DNA from: Chitinophaga rhizosphaerae
Lineage (GTDB): Bacteria > Bacteroidota > Bacteroidia > Chitinophagales > Chitinophagaceae
Reading direction: 5' to 3'
Assembly (NCBI RefSeq): GCF_003958645.1
Contig: NZ_RXLO01000001.1
Coordinates: forward strand, 372,001-436,000
DNA: 64,000 bases
How positions within the stretch are numbered: the stretch's first letter is position 1; every line of letters begins with the position of its first letter. The notes under the pieces were generated by a model, which made no database searches, was not told the origin of the DNA, and saw nothing but the letters and a program-made list of their open reading frames with translations. A program made the translations under genes and the position numbers. This document shows, piece by piece, positions 1 to 7,481 of the stretch.

Positions 1-696
1 AAGCAGCCAGGCGGCGAACATGCCGGTACCGAAAAGCTCCAGCTTGTCGAACAGCAGCACGTAATTGATACCGAACAACTGCAAACTGGTTACCGGGAAA
101 AAATAGGGCAGCACCAGGCACAATAGTTTACTGAGAAAGCCGATAGACAATAAAATCACGAATAGCGTTTTCAGTTTATTGCGGAACGCGGCTACCAGCA
201 ATGGCCATACCAGGTAAAACTGTTCCTCGATGCAGACGGACCATGTGATTTCCACGATCCCTTTGTTGTAGGGGAAAAAGGCCAGCTGGATGTTGACGGC
301 GAAAAGGAGCAGGAATACGAGATTGACGATCGTGGTTTCGAGCCCGATGCCGGTATCGATCCCTAATTTCGAGAAGACCCAGGGCGCCAGCACGATCATG
401 CCGATACCGTACGCCAGGTACAACGGCCAGATACGGAGCATCCGGCGGATGTAGAAATTCTTGAAATTGATACTTCCCTTTTCCTTGTTCTCTTTGAAAA
501 GGAGGTAACTGATAAGGAAGCCGCTGAGCACGAAAAACAGGTTCACGCCCATACGCCCCGTATCTTTCAGCATATAGTCCATCCATGACCAGGACGATAC
601 GCCCTCTTCCGTTTTGAAATACTGCCCATGATGGAGAATAACCAACAGGGCGGCTATGAAGCGGATGGCGTCGAGGTTTTTAAAATATACTTTCAT
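1..696 (-). CDS. Acyltransferase family 3 membrane protein, partial (runs off the window)
   Basis: The frame opens at an ATG (complement of 694-696) and stays open for 232 codons to base 1, so the C-terminus lies outside the window. The N-terminus reads MKVYFKNLDAIRFIAALLV followed by ILHHG, the typical opening of OafA/YrhL-type (acyltransferase 3) integral membrane enzymes, with the conserved Arg and His near residues 12-23. Hydrophobic segments follow (VNLFFVLSGFLISYLLF, IVNLVFLLLFAVNIQLAFF), together with the family's EITWSVCIEEQFYLVWPLL stretch. Such enzymes move acyl groups, often acetyl, across the inner membrane onto polysaccharides. It starts 16 bases after the secreted esterase, at the distal end of the EPS operon, so it probably acylates that polymer. 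Family is secure; the substrate is inference. Confidence 0.85.
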   Translation of the reverse strand, partial: MKVYFKNLDAIRFIAALLVILHHGQYFKTEEGVSSWSWMDYMLKDTGRMGVNLFFVLSGFLISYLLFKENKEKGSINFKNFYIRRMLRIWPLYLAYGIGMIVLAPWVFSKLGIDTGIGLETTIVNLVFLLLFAVNIQLAFFPYNKGIVEITWSVCIEEQFYLVWPLLVAAFRNKLKTLFVILLSIGFLSKLLCLVLPYFFPVTSLQLFGINYVLLFDKLELFGTGMFAAWLL

Positions 697-712
697 TACT
701 GGTTAACGTAAG

Positions 713-1510
713 TTATTTGCGGTACTGGAGCATCCATTCATAGATGTTCATACCGACACCATGTTTATTAGCCGGATCGTAGAGCGAAATCCAGGAATGA
801 TGCCGGAATCCGGGCACCACCGTCATCTTCGCCAGGCCGGGGCCGTACTTGTTGGTGCTGTCTACGTACTTCTGGCTGTCTTCCTTGAAATGCAATTCCT
901 GATCTCCCGCAAAGTACCAGCTATGCACTTTGGCGTCTGCGACCATTTTGAAATTCTTCCGGTTTTTATCGTCGATGGTAGACACCGACATGGGAACTAC
1001 GGCTGCGAATCTCGCGGTAAGCGCGGGCTTTTCCGTCAATGCCATTACCGTGGCCCATCCGCCGGCGCTATATCCGGTCATGTAAATGCGGCTGGGATCG
1101 ACGCGGTATTTGGCGCAAACATCGTTCAGCAACCTTTCGATCTCGTCCGGCTTCAGTCCCCAGCTGGGCGCCTGCGGAGAAACGACGATGAAGTCGTAGA
1201 ACTTTCCGTCTGCCGGGTTTTTGGCCCTTATTTTCTTACCGCGGTTGAGCCAGTAAGGAATCCCTTCCAGCAGCAATTTTCCGAGATCGTTCCCGGATTT
1301 GCTTTTACCGTGAAGGTAGATGATGACCGGGTAGGCCATCTTCGATACGCGATAGCCGTCTGGCAGGAATACCAGCGAGTTCACCGTGCTGTAAGCAGTC
1401 GCTTTCAGCTGGACGGTGTCCCTGGTTTGCTGCGCCTTAGCGGTAGAAACCGTCAACAGTAACATACTGATGAGCGCAGCAGGAATATGCTTTTTTGTGA
1501 ACCGTAACAT
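713..1510 (-). CDS. Secreted alpha/beta-hydrolase esterase (PHB depolymerase/LpqC-like)
   Basis: 265 residues with a signal peptide (about residues 1-26, ending STAKAQ). The hydrolase core shows the oxyanion-region strand PVIIYLHGKS, the nucleophile elbow GYSAGG after DPSRIYMT, and a late His in FRHHSW, an order typical of secreted carbohydrate or polyester esterases. It lies 12 bases after the TolC-like gene and 16 before an acyltransferase, inside the EPS operon. The same motif order (KKYPIFIFWHG, DPNRIFANGLSAGG) occurs in the N-terminal domain of the 2250-residue protein at 9769-16521, so the locus carries two related periplasmic or extracellular esterases. A role in removing acyl groups from the polysaccharide is inferred from context. 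Confidence 0.8.
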   Translation of the reverse strand: MLRFTKKHIPAALISMLLLTVSTAKAQQTRDTVQLKATAYSTVNSLVFLPDGYRVSKMAYPVIIYLHGKSKSGNDLGKLLLEGIPYWLNRGKKIRAKNPADGKFYDFIVVSPQAPSWGLKPDEIERLLNDVCAKYRVDPSRIYMTGYSAGGWATVMALTEKPALTARFAAVVPMSVSTIDDKNRKNFKMVADAKVHSWYFAGDQELHFKEDSQKYVDSTNKYGPGLAKMTVVPGFRHHSWISLYDPANKHGVGMNIYEWMLQYRK

Positions 1511-1522
1511 GTAATTGAGAAT

Positions 1523-2224
1523 TTATTTACCTACAACAGTCTCAAGCTTCTGGCCGATAATTTCTTCCAGCTCGAGCCCCACAACGATCAGATCTCTTTC
1601 AAGGTTGAGTTTTCTCACGCGCCCGTCGTTGTATTTTTTGGAAATGGCGCTGTATTGTTCATAAGTGACGCCGCCGGTAGCGAATTTGGCTTCGGCCTGG
1701 TCGAATGCTGCCTGGTCTTCATCATTGAGCTCCTGTTGAATGGAGAGTTGCTGTTTCGTGGTGATGTAGTCCTGGTATTTTGTCAGCACCAGCGCTGTGA
1801 TCTGGCGTTTGGCAACTTCCTGTTGCTCGGTGGCGATATCGATATTGCGGCGTGCGATTTTTACGTCGTTGGCCTTGCCGATGAAGGAACCGAGGGGCAC
1901 GTTGATACCTACGTTCCAAAGGGGATAGTAGAGCTGGGTGCCGTTCTGGTTGCCGCCAAGATCGCGCATCCTGAGGGTGATCTCGTTCAGGTTCATGCTG
2001 GCAGTTACATAATTCAGCCAGTTGCCGTTAGCTTTGGCCAACTCCGACACGGATTTGTCGCGCTCCGCGGTACGGATACGGATGGCGGGGTTATTCAGCG
2101 CCAGTTCCACCAGTTTGTCCTTGATGGCCTGCTGGCTTTTGGGGGCCTGCTGCGGGTTAGTCTGCGCGATCGAAGGCAGCGCGGAGATCAGCAGAAAAGA
2201 GAGAATAAATGCTTGCTTTTTCAT
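1523..2224 (-). CDS. TolC-family-like outer-membrane protein of half length
   Basis: 233 residues with a signal peptide (about 1-20, ending PSIAQ). The mature part is mainly alpha-helical, with long heptad-rich stretches (DVKIARRNIDIATEQQEVAKR and the following helix), a LWNVGINVPLG strand region, and ALNNPAIRIRTAERDKSVSELAKANGNWLNYV, which resembles a TolC N-terminal repeat. TolC-type proteins normally have two such repeats in about 400-500 residues; only one is present. The gene looks intact rather than truncated: it has its own signal peptide, a 4-base start overlap with the polymerase gene upstream, and a normal stop 12 bases before the esterase. It could contribute to polysaccharide export, but that is inference. 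Confidence 0.6.
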   Translation of the reverse strand: MKKQAFILSFLLISALPSIAQTNPQQAPKSQQAIKDKLVELALNNPAIRIRTAERDKSVSELAKANGNWLNYVTASMNLNEITLRMRDLGGNQNGTQLYYPLWNVGINVPLGSFIGKANDVKIARRNIDIATEQQEVAKRQITALVLTKYQDYITTKQQLSIQQELNDEDQAAFDQAEAKFATGGVTYEQYSAISKKYNDGRVRKLNLERDLIVVGLELEEIIGQKLETVVGK

Positions 2225-3717
2225 ATTGCATTTGTTTTAGAAATTTTTGAATCCTGATTTTGAGCGGCCTCTTCGATCCCGCGGAGGTTCACGATGATGG
2301 CTACGGCGCTGTAAAAGAACAGCGCGCCCGGTATCTGCCCGATGGCCACCTGCGCATAATTCGCGATGATATACGCATAGATGCTGGCGACGATACCAAG
2401 GTAAATAATTTTAAATTCCCGCGATCGGCTCCGGTAATAGTTCCGGATACCGGTAAAAAGGATCGTGAAATAAATGGTACATGTCAATATCAGCCCTACC
2501 CACCCGGTTTCGATGGCTACGCGGAGGTAGCCGCTATCCGGCGGGAACCCCGCCAACGGGTGCTCCGGGTTATATTCCAGGCCCAACACACCGCTGGTAG
2601 CCACGCCGCCGCCCAGGGGGTGCTTCATAATATAAGGCTGTATCCTGGCGCGGTTCTCGTCTCGCACGTTCAACGATTCATCGTCAGACATCTCGAAAGT
2701 GGAACGGATACGGTTGATGGTGCCGTTGCCGTAGAAAGGGCCGAATATCAGGACACAGAACAGCATCATGAACCCGATGGCGAAAAACATCGTCCTCCGG
2801 TTGGTAATGGTCATCAGCACGTACAACGACAATCCCGCCGGAATCATGAAATAAGCCGTGCGTGTCCCCGAATAGGCCATCCCCAGCGCCATGCACAAAG
2901 TGGAAAGGAAGAGCCACTTCCGGTCGCGTTTTCTTTCCGCGTTCAGCAGCAGGATGATGGAGAATACGACCCCATGCGCCATGAGTATCCCGAATGAGGT
3001 GGGGTCGGAAAGGAACGAGAACTTCCGGATTTCACCGCCCTGGAAATAAAGTTTATAGCGGATAGGGTCAGACATTACCCAGTTCATTTCAAAACCGAGC
3101 AATCCGAACCATTGCTGGAAACAGCCATACAGCCCTGCAATGGCAGATAAGACCACCCATAATTTCACATAATCGATGATCGCCTGCCGGGTATGGAAAA
3201 TATGCAGGCCGATAAAATAAATCATGATGAAATTCAGCGCCTTCCGGACCGTGAAAATCCATCCGGCCACGGAGTACATCGACGGGTTGAAAAGCTGTAC
3301 CATCAAGAAACCGAAGTTAATTACGTACAGCAGGGTGATGACGTTGCTGGAATATTTCCACAAGCGTTCCTTGAGCACGGTTTTCCGGTAATAGATCCCC
3401 AGGAAGGTAACCGCCAGCAACACATCGCCAACCGCCCCCATGGGAATGGCGTCGTCGGCGAACCGCTTGATGTAAAACATGAAGAACCCCAGCACCGTTA
3501 CGATATAAAAACCGTTCCGGGTATTGAAAAGGCAGACCAGGGCCACGGCGATACCGATGAGCCCTGCGGCGATAACGAGCCCCAGGCGCTCGTCGATATA
3601 GCTCACGGCATATCCGATCGCCCCTGCCACCAGCGCCATCGCCACCCAGAAGTAGGGGGTGTCTACCAGTGAAGAAACCGTCCGGTTCCGAAGTATAAAT
3701 GCGGTCAGCGCTTTCAT
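2221..3717 (-). CDS. O-antigen ligase/Wzy-type polysaccharide polymerase
   Basis: 498 residues, about 11-12 hydrophobic segments, and a large periplasmic loop in the C-terminal half (roughly residues 330-420, containing NVRDENRARIQPYIMKHPLGG and a GYLRVAIETGWVGL segment). This is the layout of the RfaL/WaaL-Wzy superfamily, and PLGGGVATSG plus the late GWVGL are familiar in this group. Wzy proteins join lipid-linked repeat units at the periplasmic face. The start overlaps the stop of the 34-residue peptide by one base (TAATG), and the end overlaps the TolC-like start by four. With the Wzx flippase and Wzc-like protein of the same operon it indicates a Wzx/Wzy-dependent pathway. Polymerase and ligase cannot be separated by sequence; polymerase fits the context better. 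Confidence 0.75.
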   Translation of the reverse strand: MKALTAFILRNRTVSSLVDTPYFWVAMALVAGAIGYAVSYIDERLGLVIAAGLIGIAVALVCLFNTRNGFYIVTVLGFFMFYIKRFADDAIPMGAVGDVLLAVTFLGIYYRKTVLKERLWKYSSNVITLLYVINFGFLMVQLFNPSMYSVAGWIFTVRKALNFIMIYFIGLHIFHTRQAIIDYVKLWVVLSAIAGLYGCFQQWFGLLGFEMNWVMSDPIRYKLYFQGGEIRKFSFLSDPTSFGILMAHGVVFSIILLLNAERKRDRKWLFLSTLCMALGMAYSGTRTAYFMIPAGLSLYVLMTITNRRTMFFAIGFMMLFCVLIFGPFYGNGTINRIRSTFEMSDDESLNVRDENRARIQPYIMKHPLGGGVATSGVLGLEYNPEHPLAGFPPDSGYLRVAIETGWVGLILTCTIYFTILFTGIRNYYRSRSREFKIIYLGIVASIYAYIIANYAQVAIGQIPGALFFYSAVAIIVNLRGIEEAAQNQDSKISKTNAI

Positions 3718-3821
3718 TAGAAGAACAATATTTTGAGACAGAGGAATATCATCGTGAACGCCAGGAACGCGGTTACCATGATCTCGAGGATCCTGTCGTT
3801 TGAAAATCTGTTATCTGGCAT
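3717..3821 (-). CDS. 34-residue single-span membrane peptide, coupled on both sides
   Basis: A short frame of 34 codons plus stop, read on the minus strand from the ATG at 3821. The sequence is a polar N-terminus (MPDNRFSNDRILEIM) followed by one hydrophobic segment (VTAFLAFTMIFLCLKILFF) at the very end. Its start lies 11 bases inside the upstream glycosyltransferase and its stop shares one base with the polymerase start (TAATG). This double coupling fills exactly what would otherwise be a 93-base gap between two tightly packed genes, which argues for a real translated gene. It may be a small partner of the polymerase or of the Wzz/Wzc protein. I do not recognise a family; function is unknown. 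Confidence 0.55.
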   Translation of the reverse strand: MPDNRFSNDRILEIMVTAFLAFTMIFLCLKILFF

Positions 3822-5025
3822 TGTCTGCTGTTTTAAGTGTTACGGAATCCAGCGCGCGTTCCAGTGCCGCCAGGGAATTTTCCCAGGTGTGCGACAGCGC
3901 GAAGGCGCGCCGCTGTGCCGGCATTCCGGTATCGCTTTCCGCCAGGCCTTTCCTGATCGCCGCTGCGTAATCGTCTGCGTTGCGGGATAAATATACATAC
4001 GGCGCAAACATGTTCATCGCTTCGGTGGCCGTGGCTACTACGGGTTTGCCGAATGCCAGGTACTCGTCGATCTTACGCGGGTAATTCCCGATGGTCATCG
4101 GGTTTACGAGCTGGGGGTTGATGCACACGTCGAACGATTGTATCCAGGACGGAAGCTCCGCCGCCGGCCGGTTGCCGGTGAAAAGGACGTTGTCCATGGC
4201 ATGGAGGGAGCTTTGGCGGAAAGCTTCGTCTTCCGGGCCTACGAGCACGAATTGCCATTCGGGGTGTTTGGCGGCGAGGGTTTCTACCAGCCGGATGTCC
4301 AGCCGCGAAGCGATCAAGGCGCCCACATAGCCGACCACCGGTTTACCACTGTCCTGCAGAAGCGGGTTCGCCGAACCGTTGCCTTTTTCCATCCAGCTGA
4401 AATCGCAACCCTGGCCGATGTCGAACGACGAAGGGTTGTGGCGGCGGGCATACGATGCGAGCCAGGAGGAATTCGCGGCAACGAGGGTCGCTTTTGCCAT
4501 CAGCGCCTGTTCCAGCCGCACGCCATGGCGCCGGAAATAAGGCTGGCTGGTGAGATTGTCGCGTATATAATAGATCGTGCTGCTGATACCGTCCAGCATT
4601 TCGGGGAGGTAAAAGGCACGGAAAAAATCGTTGTCGATGAAAAGGAGCGGGTCCCTGAACCCGAGGCGCGCCGCGGCATCGTTAATGGCACTGGCCAGCC
4701 GGCGGTTGTTGATGCGGTTGAACCGGTCGAAAAGCCCGGCGAAGGGGATCCAGTTGATGGATTCGAGCATGGTGCGGGGATCGAGCGTCCAGAGTCCGGG
4801 CGCAATATTGCGCAGGTCGGGCGCCTGGCCGGCGATGCTTTGCTTGCGTACGATCGTTTTCGGATCATTTTTTCCGCGGAACGCGGAAATGCGGTCCAGC
4901 GCGCGGTTAACATACAACACACGGTTGCTGCGGGCCATCACGGCAGCGATGTTCTTGCAATTGCTGCCGATCTCGATGTCCCAGGGTTGCAGCCCCACGA
5001 TAATGATATCTTTATTCTTGATCAT
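3811..5025 (-). CDS. Glycosyltransferase, GT-B fold (GT1/GT4-like)
   Basis: 404 residues from the ATG at 5025 (MIKNKDIIIVGLQPWDIEIG). A longer in-frame reading to 5232 exists, but its extra 69 residues are the flippase gene read in another frame; the chosen start gives a 4-base ATGA overlap with the flippase stop. The C-terminal half carries the GT-B nucleotide-sugar domain: KPVVGYVGALIASRLDI, WQFVLVGPEDEAF, then a motif PRKIDEYLAFGKPVVATATEAM with the acidic residue expected to hold the donor sugar. The N-terminal part includes VLYVNRALDR. It should add one sugar of the repeat unit at the cytoplasmic face. The donor and linkage cannot be told. Confidence 0.85.
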   Translation of the reverse strand: MIKNKDIIIVGLQPWDIEIGSNCKNIAAVMARSNRVLYVNRALDRISAFRGKNDPKTIVRKQSIAGQAPDLRNIAPGLWTLDPRTMLESINWIPFAGLFDRFNRINNRRLASAINDAAARLGFRDPLLFIDNDFFRAFYLPEMLDGISSTIYYIRDNLTSQPYFRRHGVRLEQALMAKATLVAANSSWLASYARRHNPSSFDIGQGCDFSWMEKGNGSANPLLQDSGKPVVGYVGALIASRLDIRLVETLAAKHPEWQFVLVGPEDEAFRQSSLHAMDNVLFTGNRPAAELPSWIQSFDVCINPQLVNPMTIGNYPRKIDEYLAFGKPVVATATEAMNMFAPYVYLSRNADDYAAAIRKGLAESDTGMPAQRRAFALSHTWENSLAALERALDSVTLKTADNAR

Positions 5026-6371
5026 TCGGAGCCGGCTTTTAGGATGAAACGCTGACGGAGCACCTGGTACATTTCCGGGTAAAAACGGACGGTATAACCG
5101 ATCGTCCGCAGGAAATTCGTGCCCAGTGTCTTCCGCAGGTAGACTTGCGTGATAAGGAAACAGATGAAATAGGAAGTCATCATCCCGTACGCCGCGCCAT
5201 GCAGCCCAAAGGCTTTCGTAAACCCGTAACATATGGGAATATTCAGCAGCGCGGTAGTGGTGATGACGTAAAAGTTCATTTTTGGTTTGCCGATTGAATC
5301 CATAATTGTGCCGAACTGTTTGATGAAAGGGAGAAACAGTCCGTAGAGGATCGTCAGTTGCAGCAGGGTAGCGGCTTCCAGATATTCGGCGCCGGCAATG
5401 ATACCGATCACCAGGCGCGGCAACAGCAGGATAACGATGCTGGCCGGTACGGCGATGGCGAGAATGGAACCTACTGCTTTCTCATAATAATACCGCACGC
5501 CGGCCAGGTTGCCGCCTTCCATCATTTTGGCGCTGCGGGGGAAAAGGATGTCGCCCAGTACCTGCGAAGGCATATCTACCAGGTTGGATACCCGCAGGCA
5601 AACGCCGTACATGGCCACGGCGGGCGCGGAGATGAGGGAAGAAACGATGAACTGGTCGGTATTGCGGAAAATGCTGGAACTGATGTTGGTGGCGAATACG
5701 AAGCGGCCGAACTGCCAGAGCCTGCCCATCCATTCCGCATGGAACTTCACCGCGCCGGAAATGAACTTCCGTGCGAAGAACCATCCCGCCATTGTTCCTG
5801 CCATGATACCTACGCTGAAATACAGTGCAAGGTCCAGCAGCCCGATAGGCCCCATGAACACCAGGTGCGCTACGATCAGGCCGAAGGCCGTACCCTGGCG
5901 GCAGGTGTACGCCCAGAAAATCCCCTTGAAATCCGCGTTCGCGTTCTGCATCCATTCAAAATGGGAAAAGGGGATGAGCAATAGCAGCCCCGGCAGAAAG
6001 TACCATACCACCAGGTCGAGGCCCGGCGCCTGTAAAACGCGGGAAAGCGGAACGATGGCTACGGCGAGCACGATCCCCGTTACCAGCGTGATCACCACGT
6101 TGAGCCCCAGCGCCGCACCTTCAATGTGCCGGTGCGATTCCGCAGGATGGCCGTTGATATATTTGATCACCGCATTTTTGACGAGCGATTGCCGGCATAT
6201 TTCGATGATACCGGTAATCATGAGGAAGAGGTTCCATACACCCATTTGTTCTTTGGTCAGGAAGCGGGTGAGCAAGAGCACGCTCCCGATTCCGAACAAA
6301 AGTACGGCGGCCTTCTGCAATCCGCTGTAGATGCCGGATTTCAGCCAGTATGAGTATGTAGGTGCAGGCAT
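5022..6371 (-). CDS. Wzx-type flippase (polysaccharide biosynthesis/MOP superfamily)
   Basis: 449 residues with 12 or more hydrophobic segments from the N-terminus (AAVLLFGIGSVLLLTRFLT, followed by EQMGVWNLFLMITGIIEI) to the C-terminus. The R-x-L-T-K-E-x-x-G-x-W pattern near residues 35-45 is characteristic of RfbX/Wzx and MATE-like exporters. An internal SNLVDMPSQVLGDILFPRSAKM segment is also common in the family. It would flip undecaprenyl-linked repeat units to the periplasm. It lies 12 bases after the acyltransferase gene and overlaps the glycosyltransferase by four bases. Substrate specificity is unknown. Confidence 0.88.
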   Translation of the reverse strand: MPAPTYSYWLKSGIYSGLQKAAVLLFGIGSVLLLTRFLTKEQMGVWNLFLMITGIIEICRQSLVKNAVIKYINGHPAESHRHIEGAALGLNVVITLVTGIVLAVAIVPLSRVLQAPGLDLVVWYFLPGLLLLIPFSHFEWMQNANADFKGIFWAYTCRQGTAFGLIVAHLVFMGPIGLLDLALYFSVGIMAGTMAGWFFARKFISGAVKFHAEWMGRLWQFGRFVFATNISSSIFRNTDQFIVSSLISAPAVAMYGVCLRVSNLVDMPSQVLGDILFPRSAKMMEGGNLAGVRYYYEKAVGSILAIAVPASIVILLLPRLVIGIIAGAEYLEAATLLQLTILYGLFLPFIKQFGTIMDSIGKPKMNFYVITTTALLNIPICYGFTKAFGLHGAAYGMMTSYFICFLITQVYLRKTLGTNFLRTIGYTVRFYPEMYQVLRQRFILKAGSE

Positions 6372-6383
6372 ATCGGTTTTACT

Positions 6384-7481
6384 TCAATTTTTTATAGTTG
6401 CTACTTTCTGCGGAACGGGCCTTTCCAGGCTATACAGCCACCAGGCCCCGCAGCGCATCGCCAGGCGGTACAGCAGGATCGGGACTACCACCGCAAGCGG
6501 AAGGCAGATCGCCAGGAGCACGGGCACGCTGGTGATCCCGAAAACTTTAACGAGCACCATCCTCGCCGCCGAAGCTACGAGCACGTGCGAAACGTAAATG
6601 TAAAGTGAATGGAAACCCGCCACCTTCAAGGGCTTCAGTACATCGTAGCGCTGCAGCAGGAACGACAGGCTGAGCATCGAAGCGCACCCCGTCAGTGCGA
6701 TCACCGCAAATAGCACGGGCTGGTATTCTTCCACATACAACGTGCTGCCATGCTGGAGATTGGCGTGCAGAAAGTACCATTGTCCCCCCACAAACACCGG
6801 CAACAGTACGAGAAACAGTTTCCAGGAACTGTAAATGGTGTACTTCGACTGATCCAGCATCCAGTTGGAGACCAGTTCGCCGATAGCGAAAAACACGTAG
6901 TAATGGCAAATGTCGTAAAGGAAACCCAGGTCGACGTGCTGTACCGAAACATAACTGCTTAACAGGTACAACGCCGCGCCGAGCACCAGTTGCGCGCCCA
7001 CTTTCATCTTCAGCCTTTCCCGCGCGATGATGTACAGGACCGTCACGTTGAACAGGGCGTAGAGGTACCAGAACTGGTCGATCCGGCGGGGATACAGGAA
7101 TACATACCCGTAATCGGCCCAGCTCCGGTCCGCATTCACATATCCGCTCAGGGCGAACTGGATCGTTATCTGGATGAACGACCACAAGATATAGGGATAA
7201 AACAGGATGCTGAATTTATTGCGGATAAGACCCTGCAAATCGCGCTTGGCCAGGCTTTTGGCGATAAAAATGCCCGACAGGATGAAAAACAGCGGCATGC
7301 GGAAGCTGTAGAAAATGATGTTGGCGTTCTCCAGCCACTGGTACTCGGCCGCATCCACACCGGAACGGGTGATCCCTTCGAAGATGTGACGGTATAATAC
7401 CAGGATGATAGCGATGCCCCTGGCGTAATCTATCCACGCCAGCCTGTTGCCCTTTGCCATGCCGTTCTGCGTCTGACTCAT
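6384..7481 (-). CDS. Acyltransferase family 3 membrane protein
   Basis: 365 residues with about 10 membrane segments. It opens with LAWIDYARGIAIILVLYRHIFEG, where Asp, Arg and His match the acyltransferase-3 signature, and continues with SFRMPLFFILSGIFIAKSL. Members acetylate or otherwise acylate exopolysaccharides, O-antigens or succinoglycan. The start codon shares one base with the stop of the Wzc-like gene (TGATG), so the two are translationally coupled. It is the second of three acyltransferases in the EPS locus (others at 1-696 and 16744-17961), which suggests a polymer with several acyl decorations. The acyl donor and target sugar cannot be read from sequence. Confidence 0.85.
   Translation of the reverse strand: MSQTQNGMAKGNRLAWIDYARGIAIILVLYRHIFEGITRSGVDAAEYQWLENANIIFYSFRMPLFFILSGIFIAKSLAKRDLQGLIRNKFSILFYPYILWSFIQITIQFALSGYVNADRSWADYGYVFLYPRRIDQFWYLYALFNVTVLYIIARERLKMKVGAQLVLGAALYLLSSYVSVQHVDLGFLYDICHYYVFFAIGELVSNWMLDQSKYTIYSSWKLFLVLLPVFVGGQWYFLHANLQHGSTLYVEEYQPVLFAVIALTGCASMLSLSFLLQRYDVLKPLKVAGFHSLYIYVSHVLVASAARMVLVKVFGITSVPVLLAICLPLAVVVPILLYRLAMRCGAWWLYSLERPVPQKVATIKN

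Noticed and set aside
3811..5232. A 473-residue version of the glycosyltransferase
   Set aside because: The first 69 residues are the flippase gene read in another frame; the ATG at 5025 gives the expected family start and a 4-base overlap.
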